A stretch of DNA of 64,000 bases, from NCBI GenBank assembly GCA_013076295.1, contig RQOL01000876.1, positions 3,472,001 to 3,536,000 of the forward strand, in the 5' to 3' direction. Source of the DNA: Sanderia malayensis (taxonomy: Eukaryota > Cnidaria > Scyphozoa > Semaeostomeae > Pelagiidae). The notes below the pieces were generated by a model, which had not been told where the DNA came from, did no database searches, and saw nothing but the letters and a program-made list of their open reading frames with translations. Below are positions 47,248-58,799 of this stretch, one piece after another; position 1 is the first letter of the stretch; the number at the start of each line of letters is the position of its first letter. A program made the position numbers and the translations under genes.

Positions 47248-48395
47248 TCCAACCCTAACCCTAGAGCCAATGTGTCAGCCATGAGGGAATACGTCAGACA
47301 CGCTCCTGCGCAATACCAATAATCACGCTACTGCGCATTCTCACCACCTTTCTCCTCCGCATAACGTAACCCTAACCATAACCCTGACCTAAAGGCCAAT
47401 GCCTCAGCCATTAAGACACCATTACGTAACATACGCTCATGCGCAGTACCAATATTCATGCTCCTGCGCATCCTGACCACCTTTCTCCTCCGCATAGGCT
47501 AACCCTAACCCTAAACCTAACCCTAAGTCCAATGCCTCAGCCATTAAGACACCATTACACCATAGACGCTCTTGCGCAGTATCAATATTTATGCTACTGC
47601 GCATCCTGACCACTTTTCTCCTCCGCATAGGCTAACCCTAACCCTAAACCTAACCCTAAGTCCAATGCCTCAGCCATTAAGACACCATTACATCATAGAC
47701 GCTCCTGCGCAGTACCAATATTTATGCTACTGCGCATCCTGACCACCTTTTTCCTCCGCATAGGCTAACCCTAACCCTAAACCTAACCCTAAGTCCAATG
47801 CCTCAGCCATTAAGACACCATTACATCATAAACGCTCCTGCGCAGTACCAATATTTATGCTACTGCGCATCCTGACCACCTTTCTCCTCCGCATAGGCTA
47901 ACCCTAACCCTAACCCTAACCCTAAGCCGAACCCTAAGTCCAATGCTTCAGCCATTAAGACACCATTACATCATATACGCTCCTGCGCAGTACCAATATT
48001 CATGCTACTGCTCATCCTGACCACCTTTCTCCTCCGCATAGGCTAACCCTAACCCTAAACCTAACCCTAAGTCCAATGCCTCAGCCATTAAGACACCATT
48101 ACATCATAGACGCTCCTGCGCAGTACCAATATTTATGCTACTGCGCATCCTTACCACCTTTCTCCTCCGCATAGGCTAACCCTAACCCTAACCCAAAGGC
48201 CAATGCCTCAGCCATTAAGACACCATTACGTAATATACGCTCCTGCGCAGCACCAATATTCATGCTACTGCGCATGCTAACCACTTTTCTCCCCCGCACA
48301 ATGTAACCCTAACCCTAACCTTAACTCTAAGACCAATGGATGGGTCTACGCATGCTGGCCACTTGACGCAGGGGCAGACGCTTCGCTACGCAGCA
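47248..48395. repeat. ~133-bp satellite with embedded telomere-like repeats
   Basis: About eight tandem units of 131-145 bp. Each has a CCCTAACCCTAA tract (telomere-type, with AACCTAA variants), then AATGCCTCAGCCATTAAGACACCATTAC, CTGCGCAGTACCAATATT, TGCTACTGCGCATC and CTCCTCCGCATA. Unit starts can be followed by GCATAGGCTAACCC at 47494, 47625, 47757, 47891, 48036 and 48169. The array ends about 15 bp from the ANKRD27 stop codon at 48409. Confidence 0.9.
47902..47922 (-). other. G-quadruplex motif (four GGG runs, TTA loops)
   Basis: The plus strand has four consecutive CCC runs separated by TAA, so the minus strand carries (GGGTTA)-type repeats identical to a telomeric G-quadruplex. The minus strand is the sense strand of ANKRD27. 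Confidence 0.7.
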
Positions 48396-48408
48396 GTAAT
48401 AAAAAAGC

Positions 48409-51400
48409 TCAAATGCTCACCATATGAGTAAGATGATGATCGAAGTATGGCTCACTTTTATCGAATGTGTCAACATGGCGTAGACGTTTCTTTCTGCGGG
48501 AAAATACGACAGTAAATTAAAAATAAACCAACTTGTCACGATTCGCGATAAAACAGGCAAAAGAGTAAACAATTCGTTCACCAACCTGTCAAACGACTGT
48601 ATGTCTGAAACCATTTGCCTTAGCTTATCAACATCATCCTCCTCCAACGCTTCAAACAGAGCTGCTACGGTTGTTTTTCTTTGTTTTCGACGTAGGCCAA
48701 CCCTTCTATCGAGTGTCCCTTCGCGTTCAAACCCTTCAGCCTCAGCTTGAAGGTCGGCGTGAAAGTTCTCATCAAGTCTGATCAATTTCTCCGAACCAGC
48801 CGAATTCTTTGGTTCATTGAAAACAATTGTGGAATATGCCACGTCGGGAGTTGGTGAAAATGAATCTGGAATTAAGTGCTTATAGAATTAGCAATTGCTA
48901 TGGATGGGTTATATTGCTCTGAAAATATATATAAAAGTGAAAATTCAATATGATAAACTCGATGATTAATAAAATCGAATACCAAGCTGCTGTTTTTTAA
49001 CTCTGAAGAAATCTGGGTTTTCTTCGTCAAGTTCCTTTTCAGCTTGTTGCAAGATCTCAATTACATCATCGTGCTAGAACAATAGTTGACAAAATAGATA
49101 ACAAAATAGATAATCTATGAGTTGACAAAAGTTAGTAGCCAGATAAGAAAATAAGCAACTACAACGCAAGTGAACAATAAAGCGAGGAAGACTAAACAGT
49201 CTGACAGTTCACAAGGTATTGCTACTTCCTACCTGAGCATACTGAAGTGGTGTAAGGTTAGCCTTATTCTTTGACTTTGTCGATGCCCCATAATGCAAAA
49301 GCAGGCTAATAAGGTCAGGGCAGTTCCATCTGCAATAATCGAATGCAAAAATAAGAATAAAGACGAAAAGCTTTAGTAGTTATTATGTTTCGCTATGTTT
49401 CCGATTTTCAAAGCTATTTTGAAGTTCTGTACCGATCAAAGGTTGTAAAAATAAGAATCTTAGCTGAAATAACTTAAGCCGGGATGATTTCCATAAAATC
49501 ATATTTTTATAAATGTAGTTATTATGATGTTAAAATTATCTTAAATAGCTGATAGTACTTCATATCCAAAGGACGCCATTCATACGAAGAGATGTGATGT
49601 ATAAATCTGCATGAACATCAATACAATTACCTTGCAGATGCATGAAGTGGGGTGTTTCCCCGTTTATTTGGAATATTTGCATTTGCTCCATGCTAAAAGA
49701 GAAACAAAAGCATAGATCACAGCCTTTAAAATGCCTCCACAAAGGTGTGAAATACGAATAAAAATCAAATCAAAGAAGTTGAGTTAAAAGCTAAAGAATA
49801 AGTGAAAAAAGAGCCATACCTGCAGTAATAAGATGGCCGGGCTAATGTGTCCATTAGTGCAGCAGAAATGCAAAGGGGTATTGCCTGAAGCATCCTTGAT
49901 GTCGATCCTAGCACCATGTTTCAATAGAAACGAGACGCACTGGGAAACAAGAGTAACAATTTGCGAAATGATGTCAGATAATTGCATATTATATACCGTA
50001 AAAGCTCTATTAAGCCCCCTCTCCATCCCTCTCTCTATTAAGCCCCCATTCAACACCCTATTTAATGACCCCTTTCTGGAATCTCAAAATTAAGTAAACT
50101 CCCCGGGGCTTCATAAAGCTTTTACGGTTTATGCAAACAGTGAAAGAAGGATAGGAGATGAAGATGAAGATGAAGTAAAATACTAACAATGCAGAGCACC
50201 AACACATACTGAGATAGTTGTATTGGCATGCTGAGTGCGCCTATGTAATAGCTGATACTACATAGTCGCATGATATATATACATATGGACAGTGAAAGAA
50301 GAAGGCCAGAAGACAAAGCAAAATACCAACACTTACTGAGACATGATTGTATTGGCATGCTAAATGGAGTGGTGTCTTTTGAGTATCTTTTGTTCGACAG
50401 TTCGAAAGCGCGCCGGCCTGTTTCAGTAGCAAGGAGACAATTCGATCGTAGCCATGGATAGCAGCAAGATGTAGACACGTGACACCATCCTGATTTGGCA
50501 TGTTGACAATTTGACTAATCGATTCATTGATGGTCAGCTGAAAGAAGAGGTAAAGCTTCGTTAGACAGGACAAACGAGGATGTGGCGTATTTATGGATCA
50601 AGTAGTTGAATTTTTATACCCTTTGTAAGCCACTGCACTTGCTGCATTGGCACAATGGATGACAGAGACCTTTTGCTGGTGACCCTGTGTCAACATAGTC
50701 AAGCTCGTCACTCTCTTCTGAAATGCCCAGCTTTAACTTCAACTGAAAGTAAAGACGACAAACATTGGTCAAAAATAAACACAAATAATTACGCAATTGC
50801 TTGCATCAACTGGAAATTGATAGAAATCTACTAAGCGCCGCTGGCTACTACGATGACTGTTATTTGTCGCCAACAGCCTCTAAATTAGTGTGTGAAGTTG
50901 TTAATAAACTAAAGCAACATACCATTTCAACATCTCCGTCTACGATCACATTCTGCAGGTTATGAAGCTGAAACAAAATAAGTGAGCAACGTGGTTTGTG
51001 GAGTGGAGCAATGTCTTTTAAGTAGAATATCTTATCTGAACGCTAATTTGAAAACGTGTTCTAGTGCAGATAGATCTAGACAGAAGTTTGCAAAGACACT
51101 AACCTGCTTCTTCTTTCTTATCGATCTGGGGGAGCCATCGGGATATCTTGGATTTTCAACAACTTCACCAGGAAATGTGGATGCTGCATCCCTGGCTAAC
51201 GATCCCTGAAACACAATTCATCTCATTGAGCATGCTTTGATGTTTTCAACTAATCACTTTCATAGGATTTATAGATAAAAACACTTTTAATAAACCGACA
51301 TTTCTAGATATCATTTACAACCAGACTGATAGTTAAGCACTTGACAAAGATAAAATCTGTGTAAATAAATAAATAAAATGATACGAATTAGAGTTCTCTT

Positions 51401-54400
51401 GTACCTCAGAAGGAGCGACATACACGTTATGCTGTTCGGTCTTTTCAGCTTTGCCAGCTTTTGTTATTAATTCTTGAATCTAAAATACGAGTAAACAAAC
51501 AAATGAACACAAATGAACACAATAAACACAATAAACATATGATCCTTCTGAATCAATTTATCTTACTATCGCCGTGTGTATTACATAAACAGCTCCAAGT
51601 AAGCTTGGACATCAGAGCATGGAAATACATTAAGGCGATTATCAACAGCTTAAATTCACAGCTGACCTTGAGGTTTGCAGCCGAATTTAGTGGCGTCTCT
51701 TTCTTTTTATTTCTTGCTTCGATTGACGCACCCTGGTCCAGTAAAATCCTCACCAGTTTAGCTGAAAAACAACAAACATTCATCATTCCTTGCACAGAAA
51801 GACGAGACATCTAGACACCCATCAACCATCTCCATCGGGTTGTAAAAGAAAGCCGTGATGCATTCATAATTAATTTAGCATAACAAATAGTTACCGAAGC
51901 CCCATCTGGCTGCTATATGCAGTGGTGTATCACCATTTTCGTTCGCCGCGTTTATATCCAGTTTTTTATTGTGGTGATCGTCGCTTAAAACTAATGCTTC
52001 AGTCACCTGAAAATTTCAATATCAGTTTCAATCAAAGTAGTGACACAAACAAGGACAAATCGCACTTGTAATTTATCAAATTAGAATTACTTCATTTTAC
52101 CTTTTCATGTCCATTAACGGCAGCTAAATGCAGGGGTAGATTGCCATCATTATCAGCAGCATTGAGGTTCGCACCGTAATGTATTAGCATCATCTGAAAT
52201 GCAAATCGAGTGATCCAATGGTAAGCAAAGACAGGATAAAGATACGCCGGTACTGTCTTGAGGTAAAATCAAAAAGTAAGCAGGCATGGCTTAAAGATAA
52301 GTTGACGAGGTTATGGTGAGAGTATCATACATTAACACTCACCACCGACTTTTTGTGACCTCTTAAGCAAGCCATGTGCAGTGGCGTACTGCCGTGGTAA
52401 TTCGTAGCATTTACAACAGCGCCGAGCTTAATCAAATTAAAAAGTATGTTTTCCTGATCTAAACGAAGAAGTTATGTACATTATAGGTGATCAGAAGCAC
52501 GTTTACAATAACATCTGCTAGATAGAAACCTTATATGAGGATAGAAGCAAGATAGAAGCCTTAGATTGGGATACTGCAAACTAAACGTAAAATAAAAGGT
52601 ATCAAAACGCTCTTACCAAATTCAGCAGCAGAGTGTAACACTGTGGAGCCCATATCATCACGCGAGAACACCGTGACAGCCATTGGATCATTTCTTTTAC
52701 TGATGAAAAAGCAAAATACGATTATGCAAACAATAGTGTCTGCATGAAAGCAACAGTCATCTTTGCGGAGATATACAGTATGCAGCAGAAGAAGGCTGTC
52801 CCACCTTGTCATTAACTTTTCACAGGAATCACAAGAACAAAGAGGATGGCACAGTTGCTCATTCAATGGCTTACTAATCTCCTTTCCTTTTCGCAACATC
52901 TGTAGAACATTATCCATTTTGCCATTTCTGATATCCTGATCAAATAAGAGACCCAAATGAGTATACAGACCTTGAATGCCTTACTACAGCTATAGTCAAT
53001 TAATATGTTTTTCAATGGATTGGCATCGCTAAACACATACCTCAAATAGCAATTCAACTGTTGACGGTCCTTGGGCTCTTTCAGTACTGTCAAGTCTTTG
53101 AAATAGCCCGCCCAAAGAGCTTTGCCGCTACATGAAACAATTAACACAATACAAGCACTGTTTAGCTTGCATTAAAAGTTCTATTACAAGCAGGCATTGT
53201 ACAAGAGATTAAGAAGATAATATTTCATAAATATAGTTGACGTCGTTGTCTGAATACCTGTGCGTGACTTAGACCAATTAAGTGATTTAGTTTCTTGCTT
53301 CGAACATACTCTGTAGCAGCTTCGATCGAAGACAAATAAAACCTACAAGCGATACAAAATACCCGATAAAACGTGTTGATTATACCAGAAACCTACTGGT
53401 ATCTTCAAGTAAGCCACGTCATTAGCAAATGTAAGGTCATTGTGTGTTCAAGGATTGCTTGCAATAAAAGCTACCAGCATCAGGGACAAAGTTGCAACAG
53501 TGAGCAGAGTTTGAAGTATAAAAGTGAAAATATAAAAATGAAGATACAAATATAAATATAAACTACTTACTGGAATTCGTCATTCTTTGATTTTGAGAAA
53601 TGAAAGTTGTACATGTAGGTAAGATTGCCCAGCCTAAAAATAGAGAAAAAGCAATAAGCAGAAGCACACAAATCTGTTCCATGTGTTCAGAAGATGCGTG
53701 CTTCTGTTGCATAACCTCAATGTTCGATAGCTTACCAGTTTGGTATTTCCGACTTGACAACCAAGAATACAAGCACAGGCAACAAGTCATCAACTGTTAT
53801 TGCATCTGACGGATCTGGAAACAGGCACACAATCATCAGAAACACTCAAAATGAGATCAACGACGTTGAAGGATAAAGCATAAGGTAAAGAAGAATGAAG
53901 GATATATGTTTACCTTTCACTTCAGAAACGGACATCACTGTAAGTTTGAGAACATAAAGTTTCTCTAGCGGAGTTGTGAACTGCAATGATTAAGAGGACT
54001 GAGGTATGAAGTTCTGTGCAATAGAGATCTGCGCATCTTGCGGTAATAAAACAAATCAAATACAAAGGAGACTTGAACATGCTAAAGGTGATACCTTGTT
54101 GAGGTTCGAAAGAATTTTCTTGGCTCTTGGAATATTCTTGCTGTCAATACAACGAGACAAAGAAAAGCCAGTCACTGAGATGATAATCAAGATAGCCCAA
54201 CGATTGTAAAAAACGTCTTGCTTCAATGAATTTCTGAATCCACCCCCGCTAAGATTTCAAATCAATAGGCGCCCAAAGCAACATTCAATGGATACAGCAA
54301 CAGATAGATAAACGAATGGACAGTTAATTTTAACCGTTAATTAACCCAGAGGGGGCACGAGCAGTCAAGGACCCCCCAAAAGTCAACGCCTACGTTCAAA

Positions 54401-56528
54401 TCTACATACCAAAGCTGTGACTTCACTCCCAAATCTTTCACCTGCAGATCTGCGAGGTTTCTAGTTATTTTATTTAGCTCAGCATCCTAAGGCAAGAAAA
54501 CCAACTTCATGTTGCTGAAACAATACTATAACATAAATAAACCGTTTCTAAAAAATACCAAGCTTACCTGGTTAGCAAGAAATGAACAGAGACCCTTGAA
54601 AATGCGCTTGTGAAGTCCATGAGTAACGTAAGTCTGTAAATAACTCATCAAAATTAAAATAGATTTTGTTATTGACCAGATTAAGATATTAATATCTTTT
54701 TAATTGCTGAAGTGCCCCTTAAGCGGCAAGATTTGAGCACAGAGTTAGTTACCTCAATTGCAACTTTAACATTGTCCATGAACGCTTTGCTGTTCAATGC
54801 AGGTCTCCTCTGCGAAGGAGAGCGGGTATTAGCGATTAGATAGACTTGTTGACATTGATAGAGTATAATTATAACGTTGATTAATGTAGAGAAGATAACA
54901 TAGAACAGTTTGCTTACCAGATGTGGTTCTTTCAACGCCGTTTGCATTGCTCTTGTAAAAACTGCACTTGCTGCATCCTACAATTAATAATATTTGCATT
55001 GAAACATTAACACTGGTGTGGCTTCCTTGGGCTTTAAATAAAACATGAGTGAATAGTTGAGTAGACTTTCAATACCATTGCATGTCTGATAGACTCAGTT
55101 TCAAGCCTCTGATATGTTGAATCAAATATTGATATGACATCATCAATTTTCTTCCTGCTTCTCTTGTTTGTTCCTGAAGAAGAAAATGAGCCATGGTAAT
55201 ACAAATTGCTGTAGTGAAATTGAGCCCAGATCAAATGTGTCTGCATCACACATCATACATATGAATATTATTTTTCGTGGTTACCTGTACCTGACCAGAG
55301 AAATTCAATGCAATTTTCAAGAGTTTCAAGATTCTGTATGACAGGCTCAACATGCCCAGAGAAAGCTGTGAACGACAACAACAGTCACAGTCAGAAAGAA
55401 TGAATAATCCAAGAGTGCATGATAACACACAGATTTCTAAAACTGCTTGATTTATGCAATATTCAAATGAGAAATTGACTCCTCCTACCTCCACCCTCCA
55501 GTGGCTCTTCAATGCAGAGAATGTGATAGCTTTCTTTTTTTGGATTGAAAAAGGTTTCTTCAAACAGAATTCTAACCTGAAAGGTCAACATAAACTTTAA
55601 CGTTCAAGTCAAAGCTCTAAGTTAGTTCCATGCTTTATGGACAATCTATTTTGATAATACACTTACCGTTTTCACGTCAGAGAATCCTCTAGTCATGGTT
55701 ATAACGGAGCCAGATATTTGTACTTCCTGAAACATGAATGGTAAAATATATAATCTTGTCAACAGGTTCAGTAAAATATGGGTTGGCCTGAGTGAGCTAT
55801 AGCAAAGAATGTTGAGATGATGGATAATGGATACAGATGATGGATAAAGCATTTGAAATTCTATACTATTTCATCTCCATGGGCCTCTGTATGAGACACA
55901 TGATAATGACACACATCAATACATACCTTTTCATTGTAGGTCTGGTAATGATTATTCTCATCACCTTCAATTGGCTTCAATATATGAGTCTCAAATTGTG
56001 ATGTAACGTAATGAGTTCTTGTAGTGGTTCCTTTTCTTGGAATACAAATCTAAAGGAAGTTTAATAATTAATGAATAAAGATCTAAAAGAAGTTCAATGA
56101 TAAATGACTTTAGCTATGTCAACAAAATTGACATGAAAAATTGTTGCAAAGTGCCTGCCATAATTAAACTGTTGTGTTTTAGTTTGCAAACAAGACCAAA
56201 GGTCTTAGTTCAAGGCTAAAACAATGCAAGTTTTTCTGCAATGCACAACTTTATGAAATGGCCAGCAATGGTTGGAGATACTCTATGACATAACGATAGT
56301 CGTCGGGAAAATACAACAAATGAAGACCAGACGTGAAAGAATGCTGACTAAGCAACCATTGTTTTTTACGTTTGGGACTATACATTCTTTGTTTTAATGA
56401 TGGAACCATGTGTAAAAAACTCTTACCATCCATCTGTTATCCGTAGCAGTGTTGTAAAGAGGCTTTGCCTTGCTTAGTAATGCTTTATAGAAAGGGTTCT
56501 CTGTCACATCTTCGTCATAACCATCCAT
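48409..56528 (-). CDS. ANKRD27: ANKRD27 / VARP, Rab21 GEF and ankyrin-repeat adaptor
   Basis: Endosomal hub that activates Rab21 (VPS9 domain), binds Rab32/38 and VAMP7 through ankyrin repeats, and binds retromer VPS29. Exons: 56528-56427, 56049-55927, 55726-55667, 55576-55489, 55365-55291, 55173-55076, 54977-54918, 54809-54753, 54633-54568, 54486-54410, 54140-54095, 53980-53914, 53814-53736, 53633-53571, 53342-53258, 53127-53041, 52935-52805, 52699-52617, 52458-52343, 52193-52101, 52006-51895, 51761-51667, 51479-51405, 51205-51104, 50967-50923, 50742-50620, 50537-50337, 49939-49820, 49692-49631, 49329-49233, 49073-48983, 48865-48586, 48493-48409. All phases close, giving ~1047 residues (human 1050). 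VPS9 domain ~210-385 (DDLLPVLVFLVVKSEIPNW); zinc motifs CHPLCSCDSC (440-449) and CHPLCQCSKC (722-731); ankyrin blocks ~465-640 and ~740-900; a basic RRKQRK motif near the C-terminus. Confidence 0.95.
49995..50128. mobile_element. 134-bp MITE-like element in an ANKRD27 intron
   Basis: ACCGTAAAAGCT at 49995-50006 is the perfect inverse of AGCTTTTACGGT at 50117-50128, and imperfect pairing extends to about 25 bp. The interior repeats a TATTAAGCCCC motif. It is flanked by TA. There is no coding capacity. Confidence 0.6.
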
Positions 56529-57265
56529 GTCTAATTTTGCTTTTATTCGCAAACAGAACTTGAGCCAAGAAGAGGGCCAGCGCCTTTACCCATCAAAATA
56601 TTCTCAGACTAAACATGTCCAAAGTAATGAAGATCTTTGATATAAAGCATTCAAGCATTTTCCATACACAATTTTTCCTGATTTTGAACAAATTTTCTGT
56701 TTCAATAATCAGATAAATGTATCCTATCCTACTGCAGAACGTCACAGACAAGACAACCCGAAGGCCAATGGGTTTTTGAACGAACCTGGTCGCGATTAAT
56801 ATTGTTTTCCTGACAAATATTTCTCCTTCACTCTATTTAATGCCTCCGCCATACAGTAGCTTCGCAATTTTATCTTCTAGTGACACAAAAGTACTCTTTA
56901 ATGGAACAGAATCAGAATCGGTGAAATACCTTTTCATAAATCAATAAATTCTTCTTGGTTAGAACGCTGCAAATATATAGTATGCACTGAAACTGATTGG
57001 AAGTGCAATGAAGAGGTTCTGGTGCATGTGAAATGTCACTAGTGGAGAATGGTGGACGAAAATTTATGAAATTTTAACTGATTGTTACTTTGCAGCTCGA
57101 TTTGCATACCTTCCTGGACAAATAATCTCAAGATTTGTTGATATTCTGGAATACCGGTTTATATACTCCTTGCAAAGTTTTTGTGTAACTGCTAAACATG
57201 GTGGATTCGATTTAAAAAACCAGTTATTACAGGGCCTAGTCGTGTGTTGTGGGTCACGACAAACA
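56529..57265. promoter_or_regulatory. Shared ANKRD27 / MCAT upstream region
   Basis: 737 bp between divergent start codons. An acceptor-like TTACTTTGCAG ends at 57094 on the plus strand, so the MCAT 5'UTR may be spliced. No TATA box stands out. Confidence 0.45.
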
Positions 57266-58758
57266 ATGCTCCAACCATTTGCAAAATTGCCATCCAATAT
57301 TAAAAATCTACAACATATCATAAAACGATTTGGTTACAGATTGCCAAGGCCGTTTGAATGGTATGGTAAACCCAGTGACGTTACACAAAACAATGTGTTA
57401 TGTTCGGGACAGGGCTCGCAATATGTTGGCATGTTCCACGAATGCACCAGAGAGAGGAAACCTTTGCCAGAGATTATAAATTTGATAAAAACTGCCAATT
57501 CCATCCTTGGCTACGATGTTATTCAATTATGTTTTCAAGGACCAAAATCAAAGCTAGATAAAACTGTTTATTGTCAACCAATTGTCGTTTTGGCAAACTT
57601 AGTTGGTGCAGAGCTCATGAGGGAAGATAAGCCATGGTTATATGAAACGGTTTAAACAGTTTTTCATTCCTGAGATTTTTATAGTACGATTTGACCAAGG
57701 TGTGAAAGATCCATTATAAGGTGTGAGAATTACTTTTCTCTTGCAGAATATGCAAGTTGCTGGCTACAGTGTCGGTGAAATTGCAGCTTTGAATGTTGCA
57801 GGAGCAATCACGGCAGAACAAGGTGCAACTCTTTCATTTGATCTGCGAATATTCCGAGTATAAAACAGCCCATGTCAATTCGCACTTAAACCTGCTCCTA
57901 GCTAATAGTGTCCACTTAAAACAGTGCATTAACAAACCTCTAATACCTTTGCAGCATTGATTCTTGTCAAGGCCAGAGCTGAAGCAATGCAGAGGGCCTC
58001 AGATTTAACAGCGTCAGCCCTTTATTTTGTGAATGGTATCCCTCGTGACGAGCTAAATCTGATATGCGAGGAGATAATGAACGAGAGAAAAAACAAGAAA
58101 CCAAATTCATATAGTTTTGCTGGAATTGCAATTGATGCATATCCTAAGGGATGTGTTGTGGGAGCAACCATTGACTGTGAAAAGCAGATTCTCGGACTTG
58201 CTACTGATAAAGTACGCTTGCATTGCATTTCCATCTGCTTGAAAACGAGAACGACTCAATTTCAGTGAAGCGCTGAAAATGAAATGTTTTGCCTTTTTAG
58301 GTTACTGTGAAGGAGCTTCCAGTCAGTGGGGCATTTCATACACCAGTGATGAGACCAGCGCAAGAAATCTTCAAAGAAACGCTTGACAAGACGGAGATTA
58401 GCATGCCAAAATACGATCTGTTCTCCAACGTCACGGGTGAAAAATACACAAGCACGGATGAAATAAAGAGGTCACGTCATTTTTCATTCTGTCAATTAAT
58501 CGTTACAATTTTCAGTTGCAATAACATTATTTCAGTTAATCGTTACAATCGTTACAAATAACATAACCATTTCTTTTTCGTAGTATGCTCCTGAGACAGC
58601 TGACAGAGCCCGTCCAGTGGCAGTCACTGCTAAATAACATGTACAAGAGGCCAGCGCTGTGTCGAACGTGTGAGCTGGGAACTGGTACGCAATTACGAGC
58701 AATGATGGCAAGATACGATCGGAAAACACTGAAGAAGTATTTTAGTTACAGAGTTTGA
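57266..58758 (+). CDS. MCAT: Mitochondrial malonyl-CoA:ACP transacylase
   Basis: Transfers malonyl from CoA to mitochondrial acyl carrier protein, feeding type II fatty-acid synthesis and hence lipoate. Exons: 57266-57649, 57747-57822, 57955-58211, 58301-58470 and 58584-58758; 353 residues (human 390). The ATG at 57266 begins a basic presequence (MLQPFAKLPSNIKNLQHI). Then come CSGQGSQYVGM, the nucleophilic serine motif GYSVGE (residues ~134-139), the CoA-carboxylate-binding region KARAEAMQ with the conserved Arg, and the catalytic His in PVSGAFHTP. The C-terminal ELGTGTQLRAMM matches the family's VGPG-QLG motif. It is slightly shorter than human at the presequence. Head-to-head with ANKRD27. 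Confidence 0.95.
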
Positions 58759-58799
58759 TCACTCGCGCGCTGCTGTGGTCAAACTACTGTGGTGAAAGC

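Noticed and set aside
47437..47628. Minus-strand ORF across the satellite
   Set aside because: Its translation (LGLGLG) comes from telomere-like repeats, with no gene signals.
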